Positions 48,013-59,319 of a DNA stretch of 64,000 nucleotides are shown one piece after another. This DNA comes from Venturia oleaginea (lineage: Eukaryota > Ascomycota > Dothideomycetes > Venturiales > Venturiaceae). Numbering within the stretch: the stretch's first letter is position 1; each line of letters begins with the position of its first letter. The position numbers and the translations under genes are program-made. The stretch lies in NCBI GenBank assembly GCA_013176395.1, contig JABMLP010000034.1, positions 223,990 through 287,989 of the forward strand, written 5' to 3'. The notes below the pieces were generated by a model. It saw nothing but the letters and a program-made list of their open reading frames with translations. It was not told the origin of the DNA and did not search any database.

Positions 48013-49682
48013 CCCACAATGCCACCACAACTAGTCAATACAAAGGCTCAGAAAGAGAGTCAACTTCTCCTTTTCATGACGCTTATTTGAATGGCCATTT
48101 TCCAAGTATTCGAAAGGCCGCTGATGCCTATTCTGTCCCATTTACTTCCCTTGCCTCCCGCCTTCGCGGACGCGCTTCACGCGTCGATTCGCGCCCAAAT
48201 TGCCAAAAGCTTACGGATACGGAAGAGGAGGTCGTTGAGCATTGAATACTGTCTATGGATGAAAGAGGTTATCCATTGACCGTTACTGGGGTACGCGATG
48301 CGGCAAAAATCGTACTCGAGCAGCGTGTAGGCTCAGATTGCAAAATCGGTGTCAATTGACCTTAGCGATACATCAACCGCCGCCCTAGCCTCAAATCGCG
48401 ATATTCACGCAGCTACGATAATCAAAGGGCAAGATGCGAAGATCCAGCCCTTATTGGGGCCTGGTTTCGGCTTGTACAAAACACAATCGCTAAATACGGC
48501 ATCCTCAATAACGATATTTACAACTTCAACGAAACTGGCTTTGCAATGGGCCTTGCAAGTATCTCACGCGTAGTTACTGCCTCAGATAGGCGTGGCAGAC
48601 CCCCTCAATTAAAGCCTGGCGATCGCGAATGGGTTACGGCAATCGAATCGATTAATACGCTGGGTTGGAGCCTCCCGCCGATGGTGATCTTTAAAGGCAA
48701 GGTACATATATCATCTTGGTACGAAAACAACAATCTACCGCCTGATTGGACAATCGCTTTGAGTACAAATGGATGGACTAATGACAAGCTTGGATTACAT
48801 TGGTTAAAAGAGGTTTTCGAGCCAAATACAGCCGCAAGAAAGGTTGGTAGTTATCGACTACTAATTCTGGATGGCCACGGCAGCCACGCAACGCCAGAAT
48901 TTGATCAATTTTGTGCAGACCGGATGATTATTACTCTTTGTATGCCACCGCATTCATTACATATTCTTCAACCTCTCGATATTGGTTGTTTTTCGGTCCT
49001 CAAGCGTACCTACGGCCACCAAGTCTCGGAATATATGAGGCTTGGCATAAATCATATCGACAAAATTGAGTTCCTTCACGCCTTTAAAATTGCTCGAATT
49101 AGTGCCCTCACACTAAACAATATTCAACGCAGCTTCACTGCTGCCGGTCTCGTACCTTTTGATCCAGATCAGGTACTTTCAACCATCCAGATTAGGCCAT
49201 CTACCCCTACAGCGCCCTTGGCCGCAAACCAAGAGCAATGGCAACCAGAAACACCTCAGAATCTAACCCAGTTAGAGCTGTAGGTAGCTACAATCAAAGG
49301 CTATCTTAAGAGACGTTCAAAAAGTCCACCAAGACCAACAGATCAAGCCCTTAATCAGCTTGTCAAGGGCTGCCAGATCGCGATGCAAGGCGCCGCTTTA
49401 CTAGCTGCGAAAAATGAGAAATTAAGGGCTGCAAATGAGAGGCAGAAGCGAAAGAGGCAACTAAAAAGGAGATGTATTAGTCAATCAAGCGCTTTAACTG
49501 TTGCAGAGGGCTCAAGCTTACTTCAACTTTCTAAAGAAGCTTCGGTTATCAGCAGTAACCAGGTTGATCAAGAGCCTTATATTGAGGAAGAACCACCAAA
49601 TGAAGAGGAGAACATTGTAATTACTTGTTTTATTTGTCGTAGTGGTGACCATTTTGCAATGAACTGTCAGAAATATAGATAG
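48013..49682 (+). pseudogene. E3 pogo-like transposase, frameshifted, catalytic D lost
   Basis: The N-terminal helix-turn-helix parts are spread over shifted frames (FPSIRKAADAYSVPFTSLAS, DERGYPLTVTGVRDAAKIVL, 48080-48330). The DDE domain is open at 48546-49283. The first catalytic position reads IYNFNETGFAMG, with Asn for Asp, while LILDGHGSHAT and LQPLDIGCFS keep the other two. A stop at 49281 is followed by the C-terminal basic coiled coil and an intact CCHC knuckle (CFICRSGDHFAMNC) at 49620-49680. Clearly inactive. Confidence 0.82.
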
Positions 49683-49810
49683 GAATATTTAAAAATGAGA
49701 GATTTATTGGTGCATAATAGAGTATTTGATGAGGATACGAAAATGTGTACCGCTCGGTGGTGTGGCCGGCCACTTTTCCTTGGCACAGCCCTTATCCTCT
49801 TCAATACGCA

Positions 49811-50106
49811 ATGTCTCAACAACGCAACGCGATAGCCGCTCAAGAAGAAGGCAGAATTGATCTCGCTCTTCAGGCCTATACCTCTGGCCAATTTCAAAGC
49901 CTACGGCGCGCTGCTGCAGCCTTCAACCTTAAACACCAAAGGCTCTCTGATCGGCTCTGCGGAATTACCTCTCCATCTCAAACTCGCCCAAACTCCCATA
50001 AGCTCACTGCAACAGAAGAGCAAACGCTTGTCCAATATATCCTCGACCTCGATTTGCGAGGGTTTGCGCCCCGGCTGTGTGAGGTGGCAGATATGGCGGA
50101 TAAACA
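49811..50106 (+). pseudogene. E4: N-terminal fragment of another pogo-like transposase
   Basis: ATG at 49811 (MSQQRNAIAAQEEGR). It contains a psq helix-turn-helix (FQSLRRAAAAFNLKHQRLSD) and the start of a CENP-B domain (EEQTLVQYILDLDLRGFAP...EVADMADK). Similarity ends at about 50106 and a stop comes at 50156. It starts just right of the E3 terminal repeat, next to the perfect palindrome GTGGCCGGCCAC. No DDE domain. This is the last transposon piece before the host genes. Confidence 0.75.
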
Positions 50107-50497
50107 AAGCAAGGAAAATGGACTCCTTCACATGCAATGGAGCTCGGGACAAGGCTGATGATATATTCGCCATCCATTAGCTAAAGCCAATCACTGCACT
50201 AGACTAGCACAGGTCAGCTGATCAACCCAGAGAGTTCCTTGTCGTTTTCATTGTTTGTTTTTATCGACCGCTATGTCATCACCTGCACCAAACATTCAGC
50301 GCTGCCTGCCGCCTCCTCCACGTCGCACTCTAGCTTGCACAACATCGCATTTTAGCTTGCTCAACACCCTCTCCTTCCAGCCAGATCAGACCAAGCGCAA
50401 GCATACGCTGCCGCTTTGCTGCAAACTCGTTTGCGCCTCATCGAATCACAGTCACCGGCTCTCCAGCTTTCTAACCGCAGCTCGTATCGCCAAAGCT

Positions 50498-52687
50498 ATG
50501 GACGACTTGGATTATCTCGAGCCTGGCTTCGATCCCAACTCGCTTACAGTACCGAAACTACGCAATGTCTTGGTGACGCACGATGTCACCTATCCATCAA
50601 ATGCGAAGAAGCCTCAGCTTGTCCAGTTGTTCAATGACGAGGTCATGCCCCAAGCAAAGAAGCTACTTTCAGCGAGAAGACGGTTGAAGCCATCATCGAG
50701 GGGCATTGTGGATGTACCGTCCAGCCAAGCGAGCACTGTCGACGACGGCGAGGACGCTATTCCGGAACCACCGCCAACGACAAGGAGGTCGACGGTCCGG
50801 AGGGGGACGAGAGCGTCGCCAGAAGAGGATAACGATGCTACGCTGCAGCTACTGCCAGAGCCTTCAACATCGCATCGACGAACTACCATCAAGCATGCGC
50901 GATCTTTAGATGCTGAGCCAGAGGTCAGACCAGCTACGCGACGTACACGACATAGTACTACTCCTGCGATAAAGGTCGGAGAATCTGAACCCGAGGGATG
51001 GCCACGTCCAGCTGCCGACAGTCCATTCACCTCCGAGAACCCGTTTCAAAGTGGTAGCTCACCACCGCAAGAACCTGCAGGCGGACGACGTAAAACCCTG
51101 AATCCGTCGGAAGCGAGGGCAAAGAGAAGGAGTATGTCAAGCAGACGGAGGACAGAAGGTCCCCATGTTCGGCAGGGCGGCCCCATCAAACCACACACTT
51201 CTCCCACTTTCAACGTACCTCTGCTTGGACGGAGAAAGAAAGAAGAGCCTGAAGAGCAAGAGCTCATTCCAGCGGGTGAAGAGTTCACACCAGAAGAAGC
51301 CCAGGAGATCGCCGAACAGCAAAAAAATGGCACACTGGCTGTGGTATCCCGCCGAAAGAAGAAGAACGGTTCTGGCGGCTTGACAGTTGGAGCTTTGACT
51401 CTATCTATTATGCTCGCAGCTGTTGGGTTTGCTTATCGCAATGAGAAGCTTGAAGTGGGATACTGTGGAGTTGGCCGTGATCCATCCTCAGATCTGCAGG
51501 GAATCACGATACCAGAATGGGCGCAAGCTGTTTGCCAGCCATGTCCACCGCACGCTATTTGTTCCGGGAAGCTGGGGACTGCGTGTGAGACAGACTTCAT
51601 GTTGAAACCACATCCACTTTCTTTTGGTGGATTGGTCCCTCTGCCACCCACTTGCGAACCAGATAGCGACAAGTCCCAGCGCGTTGCTGTTGTCACTCGA
51701 CGCGGGGTCGAGAAACTGCGGGAGCAAAACGCAGCACACAAGTGCAAGGAGCCGATTAAAGGAGAAGCAAAGCCACCAACGTCACCTTTCATATCAGAAC
51801 AGGAGCTCAAAGCGACTCTTTCGGCCAAGAAGAGCAAACGCATGTCACAAGAAGAATTTGATGCGCTATGGGAGCGAGCGATCGGCGAGATGCTCGACGG
51901 CGATGAGATCGAGCACAAAGATGAAGGGTACGTCTAATCCACCAGCCAAACTCCCCCTCACAACGTTGGTCCTGACACTACCCCTTTCCGCCCAAGAATT
52001 ACCCATCTAACTCATTATGTTTCGGCAACTAATTAGACCTATTCCTCTCACAGCGGCATCCGAGTCCTTCGATCAACCTCCCTCGCCAACCAACCCCTCC
52101 TCTGCGCCCTTCGTCAATCCATCCGAGCAACGCTGGTCAGATATCTTGGGATCATTGCAATAATCGTCTTTTCCCTTATCGCTGTTCCCAGCACGAAAGT
52201 ATACCTCACTGCTTCAAGGTCTACAGAGGAGGCGGCCAAGAAGTTAGCTGAGATGGCATTGGATCGTCTATCTACCCAAGCGAGTCTTCATGCGTCTGAT
52301 CCCGAGGCCTATCCGGAACCATATATCAGTATGTCTCATTTGAGAGATGATGTTTTGAGGAATGAGTTCTCGGCTAAGAGGAGGGCGAAGCTTTGGGAAC
52401 GCGTTCAGGTCAAGGTTGAGGGGAACAGCAACTGTAGACCTATGGTCCGGGAGGGCAAGCACGGCGATGTCTCGAGAGTGTGGGAATGGATCGGTGCTGT
52501 CCAGACCATTGAAGGTGTTGAAGGACCGGGCAGTGGGAAGCCTCCTGGGAATAGGAGACAGAGTGCGAGGTTTGGGAATATTGCTAGTTCTCCGCATTCT
52601 GAGTATAGCACTGTTCCCGAGGTGAAGAGGGCGAAGAAGGATATGAGTGAGGTTAGGAAGTGGGATGAGGGACGGCCTATTTATTGA
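50498..52687 (+). CDS. SRC1: Inner nuclear membrane protein, HeH/MSC family (Src1/Heh1, Man1-like)
   Basis: Exons 50498-51927 and 52054-52687; the intron (51928-52053, GTACGT...CACAG) joins in frame to give 687 aa. The HeH/LEM-like helical domain is at residues 9-52 (LTVPKLRNVLVTHDVTYPSN, QLVQLFNDEV). A long basic, Ser/Arg-rich nucleoplasmic linker follows. The first membrane helix is near residues 292-312 (GALTLSIMLAAVGFAY), then a Cys-rich lumenal region (YCGVG, CQPCPPHAIC), the second helix near 508-528 (LGIIAIIVFSLIAV), and the C-terminal Man1/Src1 domain. In yeasts such proteins tether telomeres and rDNA to the nuclear envelope. ATG 50498 is chosen because HeH begins there; upstream codons to 50255 look like leader. 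No frame damage. Confidence 0.92.
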
Positions 52688-53707
52688 TGTTATCTAGTGG
52701 CTTTCTTATTAAAGTTGTGATATTGGGGATCTGTTCATTGATACCATTTGTTACTTCCTCTGGTTGTTGGATGGGATGGTTGATGCTTCTCTTTTGTCGA
52801 TCTATGTCGAAGATTTCAAACCAATCGTTTGCCGCAGTTTTCCTTGTGAGGTCGACCACTTTACCTGTTTTGACCCACTTCCTTCCTTCCTGTTGATACT
52901 GTTTCAGTTTTGGGTGAGAAAAGGAGGTAATATGAAATGAAAAAATAGTATGTACGTACTCCTAGATGATCTCGGCCATCAGAATTTAGACCGTCTTTCA
53001 ATACTTTGAAATGGAGTTGGTTCCTGCTGCTGAATCTCAATCCTCGCATCGGAATATTTATTTCATCTTTCGACAATTTGAAATGTGGTCAGGTAGACGA
53101 GAAATCAATCGGGGAAGGAGGATCGGATATAGAGCGAGTATACAGGTAGAAGAAAATAAGAAGAAAAGATATAAAGTGGACTCTTTAGTATATGCTTGAT
53201 GCAGTCTGTAAATATCTATTAGAGTAAGAAGCGTGTGTGTATTCGGACTTTTTTATGAACTCGAAATCGAGATCGAGATCGATGTCGATGTCGACCAATT
53301 TTTAGCAATCTGAAAGAAAGATATAGCCAGAAAGTTATCGATATGGATGGAGATTCAGTCTGTTTCTATGCATAATGAGGAACTCGAGGTTAGCAGAGCG
53401 TGGAGCTGTACGGGCAATGACGTAGTATATAAAACTGCTGGAATATCCATTATTTTGCGGTGTCGACGAAGAATTCCCCAGTATTTGGAGAATATATAAC
53501 ATGTCGCTCTATCTTCTATCTATACAATCGGGAGTTGCGAAGTCTGGCTTAGAATGGTGTAAATACAATCCTTACGCCAGCTAAAAACGTTGACAAATCC
53601 ATGTATATTACAAACCTGCCGCCGGCCACAATAGGTTTTATGTGTCCTCATATCCTCCTTGTCCAGAGTCTCCAAGTCTCTAGATCTACTACCCATCACA
53701 GGAAGAG
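52688..53707. other. Intergenic region between convergent genes
   Basis: AT-rich 3' flank of SRC1 and of the 1118-aa gene. A short simple repeat of GATATC-like hexamers (GAGATCGAGATCGATGTCGA) lies at about 53267-53295. No ORF with recognisable features. Confidence 0.6.
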
Positions 53708-56700
53708 TCATTGATAATACTCGTCTTGAAGCTCATCCTGACTCAGACTCAATTCATCATCATCCGTATCGTCGTCTTGACCCTTATCCATAACCACACT
53801 CTCGTCGCCTTCATGATCGTCGTAACCTTCATCACTCACCTCATCGTCATCGCCAGCTGCTGAAGCAGCATTCGGCTCATCAACACCCCCCCAGACGTCT
53901 TCATCGCCATTTTCGTCTTCGCCAGCAGCTCCGCTATTGAAGTTGGTGCCACTAAACGGTGTCGCATAAGCACAGGGTGTGGCACCTCTCTTTTCTGTTC
54001 TGGAGACCTTGATACCTAGATCCGTACTTTGACTGCCGCCGGCTTTGATGGACCGTTCGAAGAAGGCGGATGCAGGTTCCTTGGACCATCGGGGGGTGAA
54101 AGCACTGAGCGGCTTGATGGATTCGCCGCTGGATACTCGGTCCATGACATGCATAATCACACGTTCAGGATCAACATCAACAGACATCTCACGAGAATAT
54201 GGTGAGCCCGAAGGTGAGCGAGATTTAACCAATCGTCTGCGTTTGCTGAGGCGTGACCGCGTCTTTGATGGGGATGGAAGGAAAGCAGGTAATGAGGCGA
54301 CGAGACCAGAATTCTTCGACTGCTCCAATTGCCTGATCCTCCGCTTAGGTTGTTGAGGAAATAAGCGCTGCTGCGGTTCTTCGATGGCCAAGTTGGAGGA
54401 GGCATCGGTGAGTGGGACCGAGATAGTACGAGCACGACGATGGTAAGGTGATCTCTGAGCTGGGAGTTCGGACGTCGGAGTGACTGGGTGAAATTCGGGG
54501 GAGTCGTCGTCTGGTTCCTGCTCTAATTCTTCGGATTGCAAGAGCTCCTCGTTGTCTGATGGATCGTGGAAACTGACGCTGTGATGGGAGGAGGCAAACG
54601 AAGAGTGGACACTGGGAAGTTCGTCGAGCGCTGGATGATGACTCCAACACGCCTCTAGGACGACGGGTTCACAAACCTGCGCCTCAGCATCGATATTTTG
54701 CTTGGCTTGGTATGAGCTGCTACGAGGTAGCTCTCTTATCTTGTCCCAAGTCCAAGAGACCGATTCATCTGTGCTCTGTTGTATGTACGACTCGTGAGTA
54801 GTGATGAAAAGCCGCTTTTGTCCGGCTGGAGCTCGCATCAGAACACCGGATGCCAAGAAGTCAGCCGTCCACAAGGCAGGCGAGACGAGATCTGGAGGAG
54901 CCAAGAAGCGCAATCGTGATGACTTGTGGACCTTGCGAAGAGGAATGAATGGAGCCGACATGCCCAGCAGAGCATTTCTGTCAAGCGTTTCACCGTCCGC
55001 TTTTGTAGGTTGTCCAGGCCCAGCAAGGGTGTCCAATAGATCGCCGTATGCTCTAGCGACAGAGGCCTGAACACATCTCGCTCCTGGACTGTTCAGTGTG
55101 ACAGTTCGCACAAGACCTCGGCTGCGCAATCGATGGAAGACTACACTATTAGGGCCACAAGCTTTAGGTGACAGCCAATGCTCCGTGCCATCAGCCCAGT
55201 CATGAATTGCTTGACTGCTCCAACCAGTTTCACGGTCTGCACCAAGTGAGACAGATACGCGGGACTGCGATCGAACTCCGCGGGCTTGAGGCCATACTTC
55301 TGAGTCTTGGGTCATGCCTGGTTTGAGCAGCTCGTCAGTCGGATACCAAACACCTTTGAGCTCTCTGCCCCAAGGAAGAAGGACAACTTCAAGCTCCCAT
55401 GGATGAGCTAAACATGGAGGCCTCCACTTCTCCAGATCCTCTAACCGATCTTCTAAATCCTTTACGCGGCGGTGAAAACCCATGAGGTCAGGATCAGCGC
55501 CTCCGTGAGACTGGCGTGAGTCCAACGATGCATTCATGCCAGCAGTCAGCCTTCGAAGGTGACGCTCTTGTAGACTTTCTCCTTGATCGAAAGCACCAAG
55601 AATTTGACCATGCTCACCGACTCGATTCTCTAGACATACGATGCGCCCATCCACGTGCTCATCGATTCGATTCTCTAGATCTACGAGGCGCCCATCCACG
55701 TTTTCAAATTGTTGATTAATCTGGTCTGGTGGGACATTACTGAACGAGGCGTTTTCTATAGAGTCCAGCCGTTTCGAGAGACTGTTTATTGATTTGTGTA
55801 TAGAGATGTCAGGATTGCGGGAGAGATAGCCTTGCAAGCTACTGAGCATCGGCGTGAGCTGGCGAAGTGTGGCTGGCAATTTACGGATAGCCGCCTGTAC
55901 ATAGTCACCGTCTTTGGTAGGAGATGGGGCGCAAGTTGAATTGACTTGTGGGGTTCGACCGTCCTGGACAGCCATGATCCGTTCTGCTGAGTCATCAGAG
56001 TGCGCGTTCGGAGATATCTCCAGCGTCGTGACAGTATTGATCGCGTGCCTTGCATCTTGCACCAGTCGTTTGAGACGTCCAAAATCAGGTGTATTGCCAA
56101 CGCTGCTGGGTGTAGCGAGCTCCGTCACACCCTCAATGGAATCGTCATAAGCATTCGCAACATTGCCGATCGAAGAGACGTCAAGGGTAGGGCTAGCGCG
56201 TCTTCCCTCCAATATTTGATGGAGAAAACCAGGAGTAGGGCTGATGTTGGGTGGACCACCATCTGAAGAGGCCTGCAAAGTTGATAGGAGACAAGAGTTC
56301 TGCTGAGGAACTTCTTCTGCAACAGAACCGTCTGCAACAGTTGGACTCTGCGTTAGTTGCCTTGCTTGCCGAACGCTTCGCTCGTAAAGAGTCAGACCCA
56401 GGCCGCTGCCAGTGAAGGCGCCTGCGGTAGCAGGGGCAGCTTGTGGCTGGGTGAGTTCGCGGATGTCATAGCCGTTGAATGCGCGCAGTTCCGAGGAATT
56501 GACAGAGAAGGATTGCAAAGAAGGAAAGAGCGGTGCGCTGGTGTTGGAGGCATTGTTGTGTGCAAGATGGTCGTCGCATCGCGCATGTTCTCCACCTCTT
56601 TCGCTGCCTTCAAGAGTATTGTCTTGCTGCACATGAACCAGTGCCCTCGGGCTTACTCTTTGCGATCCATGTGCATTGTAAACCTGCCCATTAAGGCCTC

Positions 56701-57064
56701 TTTTATCGATAATTGGAGCAGGGGGAGGCGCCATCAAGACATGGGATGTCTCTAGGTTAAGGCCGCCTCTCGTGATCCTCTCCACCATATCGTGAAAGGA
56801 AGCATGATGTCCACAAACACACGAAGGATTCTGTTCCTGGTGTCGTGCCTGTCCATTTGTCGCATTCTCAGCTGTTATCATCAGATCCCCATTGTACCAA
56901 AAGCGCCGGCAGCCGCAACTCGGCGGCCGGGTACCCGCGTTTAGGTTGCGAAAGTTGCATCGTCCCTCAGGAAGTCTTCTTCGTCTCGTAGGTTCGGTGG
57001 AGGTGTGATTATTGTGGTTGTGAGTATAGGGTATGTCGCTCGAGGGCGAAGGCTGAGCAGCCAT
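53708..57064 (-). CDS. Conserved-type hypothetical protein, 1118 aa, Cys/His-rich N-terminus
   Basis: A single open frame with ATG at 57064, no intron needed. I do not recognise the family. Residues 35-92 hold a Cys/His group (CNFRN, SCGCRRFWYNGD, SCVCGHHASFHD) that could bind metal. Residues 95-390 are low-complexity and Ser/Thr-rich. Residues 400-520 are helical with heptads and two repeated blocks (VDGRLVDLENRIDEH and VDGRIVCLENRVGEH), probably coiled coil. Residues 540-760 contain a more globular part with Trp-rich motifs (WELEVVLLPWGRELKGVWYP, WSSQAIHDWADGTEHWLSPK). The tail has basic Ser-Arg motifs (possible nuclear signal, KRRRLVKSRSPSGSPYSR) and ends in a run of Asp/Glu. A nuclear protein is plausible, but function is unknown. 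The frame is fully intact, unlike the neighbours to the right. Confidence 0.8.
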   Translation of the reverse strand: MAAQPSPSSDIPYTHNHNNHTSTEPTRRRRLPEGRCNFRNLNAGTRPPSCGCRRFWYNGDLMITAENATNGQARHQEQNPSCVCGHHASFHDMVERITRGGLNLETSHVLMAPPPAPIIDKRGLNGQVYNAHGSQRVSPRALVHVQQDNTLEGSERGGEHARCDDHLAHNNASNTSAPLFPSLQSFSVNSSELRAFNGYDIRELTQPQAAPATAGAFTGSGLGLTLYERSVRQARQLTQSPTVADGSVAEEVPQQNSCLLSTLQASSDGGPPNISPTPGFLHQILEGRRASPTLDVSSIGNVANAYDDSIEGVTELATPSSVGNTPDFGRLKRLVQDARHAINTVTTLEISPNAHSDDSAERIMAVQDGRTPQVNSTCAPSPTKDGDYVQAAIRKLPATLRQLTPMLSSLQGYLSRNPDISIHKSINSLSKRLDSIENASFSNVPPDQINQQFENVDGRLVDLENRIDEHVDGRIVCLENRVGEHGQILGAFDQGESLQERHLRRLTAGMNASLDSRQSHGGADPDLMGFHRRVKDLEDRLEDLEKWRPPCLAHPWELEVVLLPWGRELKGVWYPTDELLKPGMTQDSEVWPQARGVRSQSRVSVSLGADRETGWSSQAIHDWADGTEHWLSPKACGPNSVVFHRLRSRGLVRTVTLNSPGARCVQASVARAYGDLLDTLAGPGQPTKADGETLDRNALLGMSAPFIPLRKVHKSSRLRFLAPPDLVSPALWTADFLASGVLMRAPAGQKRLFITTHESYIQQSTDESVSWTWDKIRELPRSSSYQAKQNIDAEAQVCEPVVLEACWSHHPALDELPSVHSSFASSHHSVSFHDPSDNEELLQSEELEQEPDDDSPEFHPVTPTSELPAQRSPYHRRARTISVPLTDASSNLAIEEPQQRLFPQQPKRRIRQLEQSKNSGLVASLPAFLPSPSKTRSRLSKRRRLVKSRSPSGSPYSREMSVDVDPERVIMHVMDRVSSGESIKPLSAFTPRWSKEPASAFFERSIKAGGSQSTDLGIKVSRTEKRGATPCAYATPFSGTNFNSGAAGEDENGDEDVWGGVDEPNAASAAGDDDEVSDEGYDDHEGDESVVMDKGQDDDTDDDELSLSQDELQDEYYQ

Positions 57065-57598
57065 GAGAGCGCTCTAGGCATCCCACTGACGAGGTTGGAA
57101 GCTTTAGCTTCGAGCCATAGCAAAGTCTGTGGAAGTAGGCATCAACACTGGCTCTATTGGCGACCATATTCAATGCGATAGAGACATACCTGAGAATCAG
57201 TCTTTGTTTACTCGAGCAAGATGTTTCGGGCGTAAACAAGCTGTATGGCGTCCAAACTGCTGCGGTTAATGGCAAGTCCAAGTACAGTAGGAGTCAATGT
57301 CGTCTCTGTCGCAAAGATTAAAGAAAAAGTTAATGGTGGGGAACGACTCGCAGGTAGCTTAAAGAGTCACGGTCAAGCGCCACGCGGCTAGGTACCTCCG
57401 TAGGCGTATGCGTTGCTCGGCGGTTGGCCAGGGCCATGTTCGATCAACAAGGATTGTACGACAATTTGTTGCAGGTGGCTTGATCAGTGCCCGCATGTCG
57501 TCCCGTAGCCCCGGGTCTAGCCTTATGAGATGTATCATATAGGAGCACGACTGCACGAAGGCGCCAAAGATATACCGAGTACCGCAATAGAGGTCGCT
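57065..57598. other. Upstream region of the 1118-aa gene
   Basis: Contains the probable promoter and 5' UTR of the minus-strand 1118-aa gene. No convincing gene; small frames look like chance. Confidence 0.5.
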
Positions 57599-58500
57599 TC
57601 AGCAGAACACGTCGGATTCCTCTGCGGCAGATGCCAAGTATTTTGCGTCTGGGACAGCAATTGGAAGGGCAAGAGCAAGGATTTCTTGGACTGCGCAATC
57701 AGGCTGAAACTTGAAGAGAGTCGCAAGCATCACGGGATTTCGCGCTGTTGACATAAGAATCGACACGCGGTGCTTCTTCGTCCTAATAGCCTCGATCTCT
57801 CCTGTTCTGAAATGTTTGTATAGATACATCATCGACGTCGTCAGTATATACGCTCTTGTCGAGAATAGCTGTACAATCTCTCGCTCACATGCCCCCCTAC
57901 TGTCCCTTTTTACCAAAACAATACTCCTCATAGGAATCCCGATACCCCAAAACCCACCTCCCCAGAAACGCTGCCCCGACCAAAACGCTCTACTCACCCA
58001 GACTCCCAGTGAATGATTCGGCAGCGTTAATGCCAATGGGGTATCGGCCGCATGCAAAAAACACCATCAACTGAAAGAAGCTAGGCGCCGTTCCAGCACC
58101 CTTACAATCATCCAAATACCCAAAGAAGTTTCGGAAAAATCTCTGTTCATTCTCGTAGTCCTCTGGTGAGAGATGGATGTCTATGACCAATGTGTCCGTA
58201 TCCGAGGCATTTTCGAAGCGATGATACGTCTTCCGTGGGATTACCGCCTTCCTTAGTCCACCTTGGGAGGCGGATAGCGTGGTAAATGGTTTGGGATCAA
58301 TGCCTTTGTAGAGCTTTGCCGACCCGGATTGGATGTGGAAATATTCGTCTTGGTGAATGTGGTAGTGAAACGGTGGGACGATTATTGAACCCCGTTTTCT
58401 TTGGTGGTTGGAGGGATTGTGTGGGTCATTATGAATTCAGAATCTGGTTTTCGAAACGAGACTGATGAGAGGCCATTCTCGTAAATGATGGGATTTTTGG
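57599..58500 (-). pseudogene. Cupin-fold protein gene with single-base frame changes
   Basis: On the minus strand IIYENGLSSVSFRKPDSEF is followed, after a 1-base frame change in a G run at about 58391, by the cupin motif VPPFHYHIHQDEYFHIQSGS and IPRKTYHRFENASDTDTLVI. The HxHxnE metal site is recognisable as H-Y-H-I-H-Q-D-E. A second change in a T run near 58055 is needed to pass from FQLMVF to HAADTPLALTLPNHSLG and SRAFWSGQRFWGGGFWG. The open frame then runs to 57599, though the true end may be earlier. The start is uncertain. Such small cupins often bind a metal and act as isomerases or dioxygenases, but no substrate can be inferred. Either sequence errors or a decaying gene. Confidence 0.65.
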
Positions 58501-59319
58501 TAGCGTGTTTGTGAGAGGCGGGTGAGGGGCACGGAGGAAGGATAACATGATGGCAGTTGGTGTGTTTTTGAAACTTTTTCCTGCTGAACTGGAGATGGAG
58601 TGAGATGAAAGTGAAGATTGATGTTGATGATGGAGAGTGATTGTTGGATCTGTTGAGATGGCGGATGGCGGATGACGGGTAGCGTTTCCGGGTGCTCGGC
58701 CCGCTGTTCGGGTCGGAATTAGCGCCGAACCTCTGGCATTTGTAACTATCTTGAGCGGACGGAAAGATTTTCGTCGCTGATATGGGCTGTTATAGACGTT
58801 ACACTTGGTTAGTGATGAACGTCTCAGACAATTTCAAATCATGGCAGAACGAATTCGGCAATTTCTCTTCTCCAAGTTACCAAATGAGGCTTTCCATCCA
58901 ATTCTCTCATGCATCCTCAAAGAGGTGGATCCAATGATGTACAATGATTTGATCGTGCAGTGATCCATTCGATCAAAGCTCGATCACTCTGGAGGAAAGC
59001 AAGTCGCTGGCGGGTTCCTCCGGCACGCGAGGAGGTTTCACGACTGGCAATAAAAACGTGGAGATACAGTGACTGATAATTGTATCGTAGCATCGCTCTG
59101 CCAAGCTTCGACGTAAATACTCAACCGAGGACGATACAAGCTCACCTATTTCCATTACACCAAGCCGGTAAAGACTACTATTCCAGGCGCTCCGTGAAGC
59201 CAAGGAGGTCGTTTCTCAGGCTCGTGTTCATGAATTGATAGCGTAGTCGTGATGCAATAACGGGAAAACGCTTGAATTCTCGGTTGGCAGAGTTTCCGCC
59301 CTCGAGTTTGCCGGCTGTT
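58501..59319. other. Intergenic region
   Basis: GT-rich 5' flank of the cupin gene, then the 3' flank of RMT2. A 40-codon frame at about 58843 (MAERIRQFLFSKLPNEAFHP) has no support. Nothing else seen. Confidence 0.5.

Larger units (their letters stand above)
46826..49766 (+). mobile_element. pogo-like transposon E3, interrupted by E2
   Basis: The right terminal repeat at about 49728-49766 mirrors the left one (CGAGCGGTACACATTTTCGTATCCTC) at 47976-48002. A second copy of CCACCATCGAGCGGTA lies at 46827-46842, directly left of E2, so E2 seems to have inserted at the TA in a tandemly repeated left end of E3. The left boundary is therefore uncertain (46826 or about 47970). Confidence 0.6.

Noticed and set aside
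42454..50160. tRNA or rRNA genes in the gene-poor stretch
   Set aside because: No cloverleaf with A and B boxes and no rRNA-like sequence noticed by eye; a tRNAscan-SE or Infernal run would decide.
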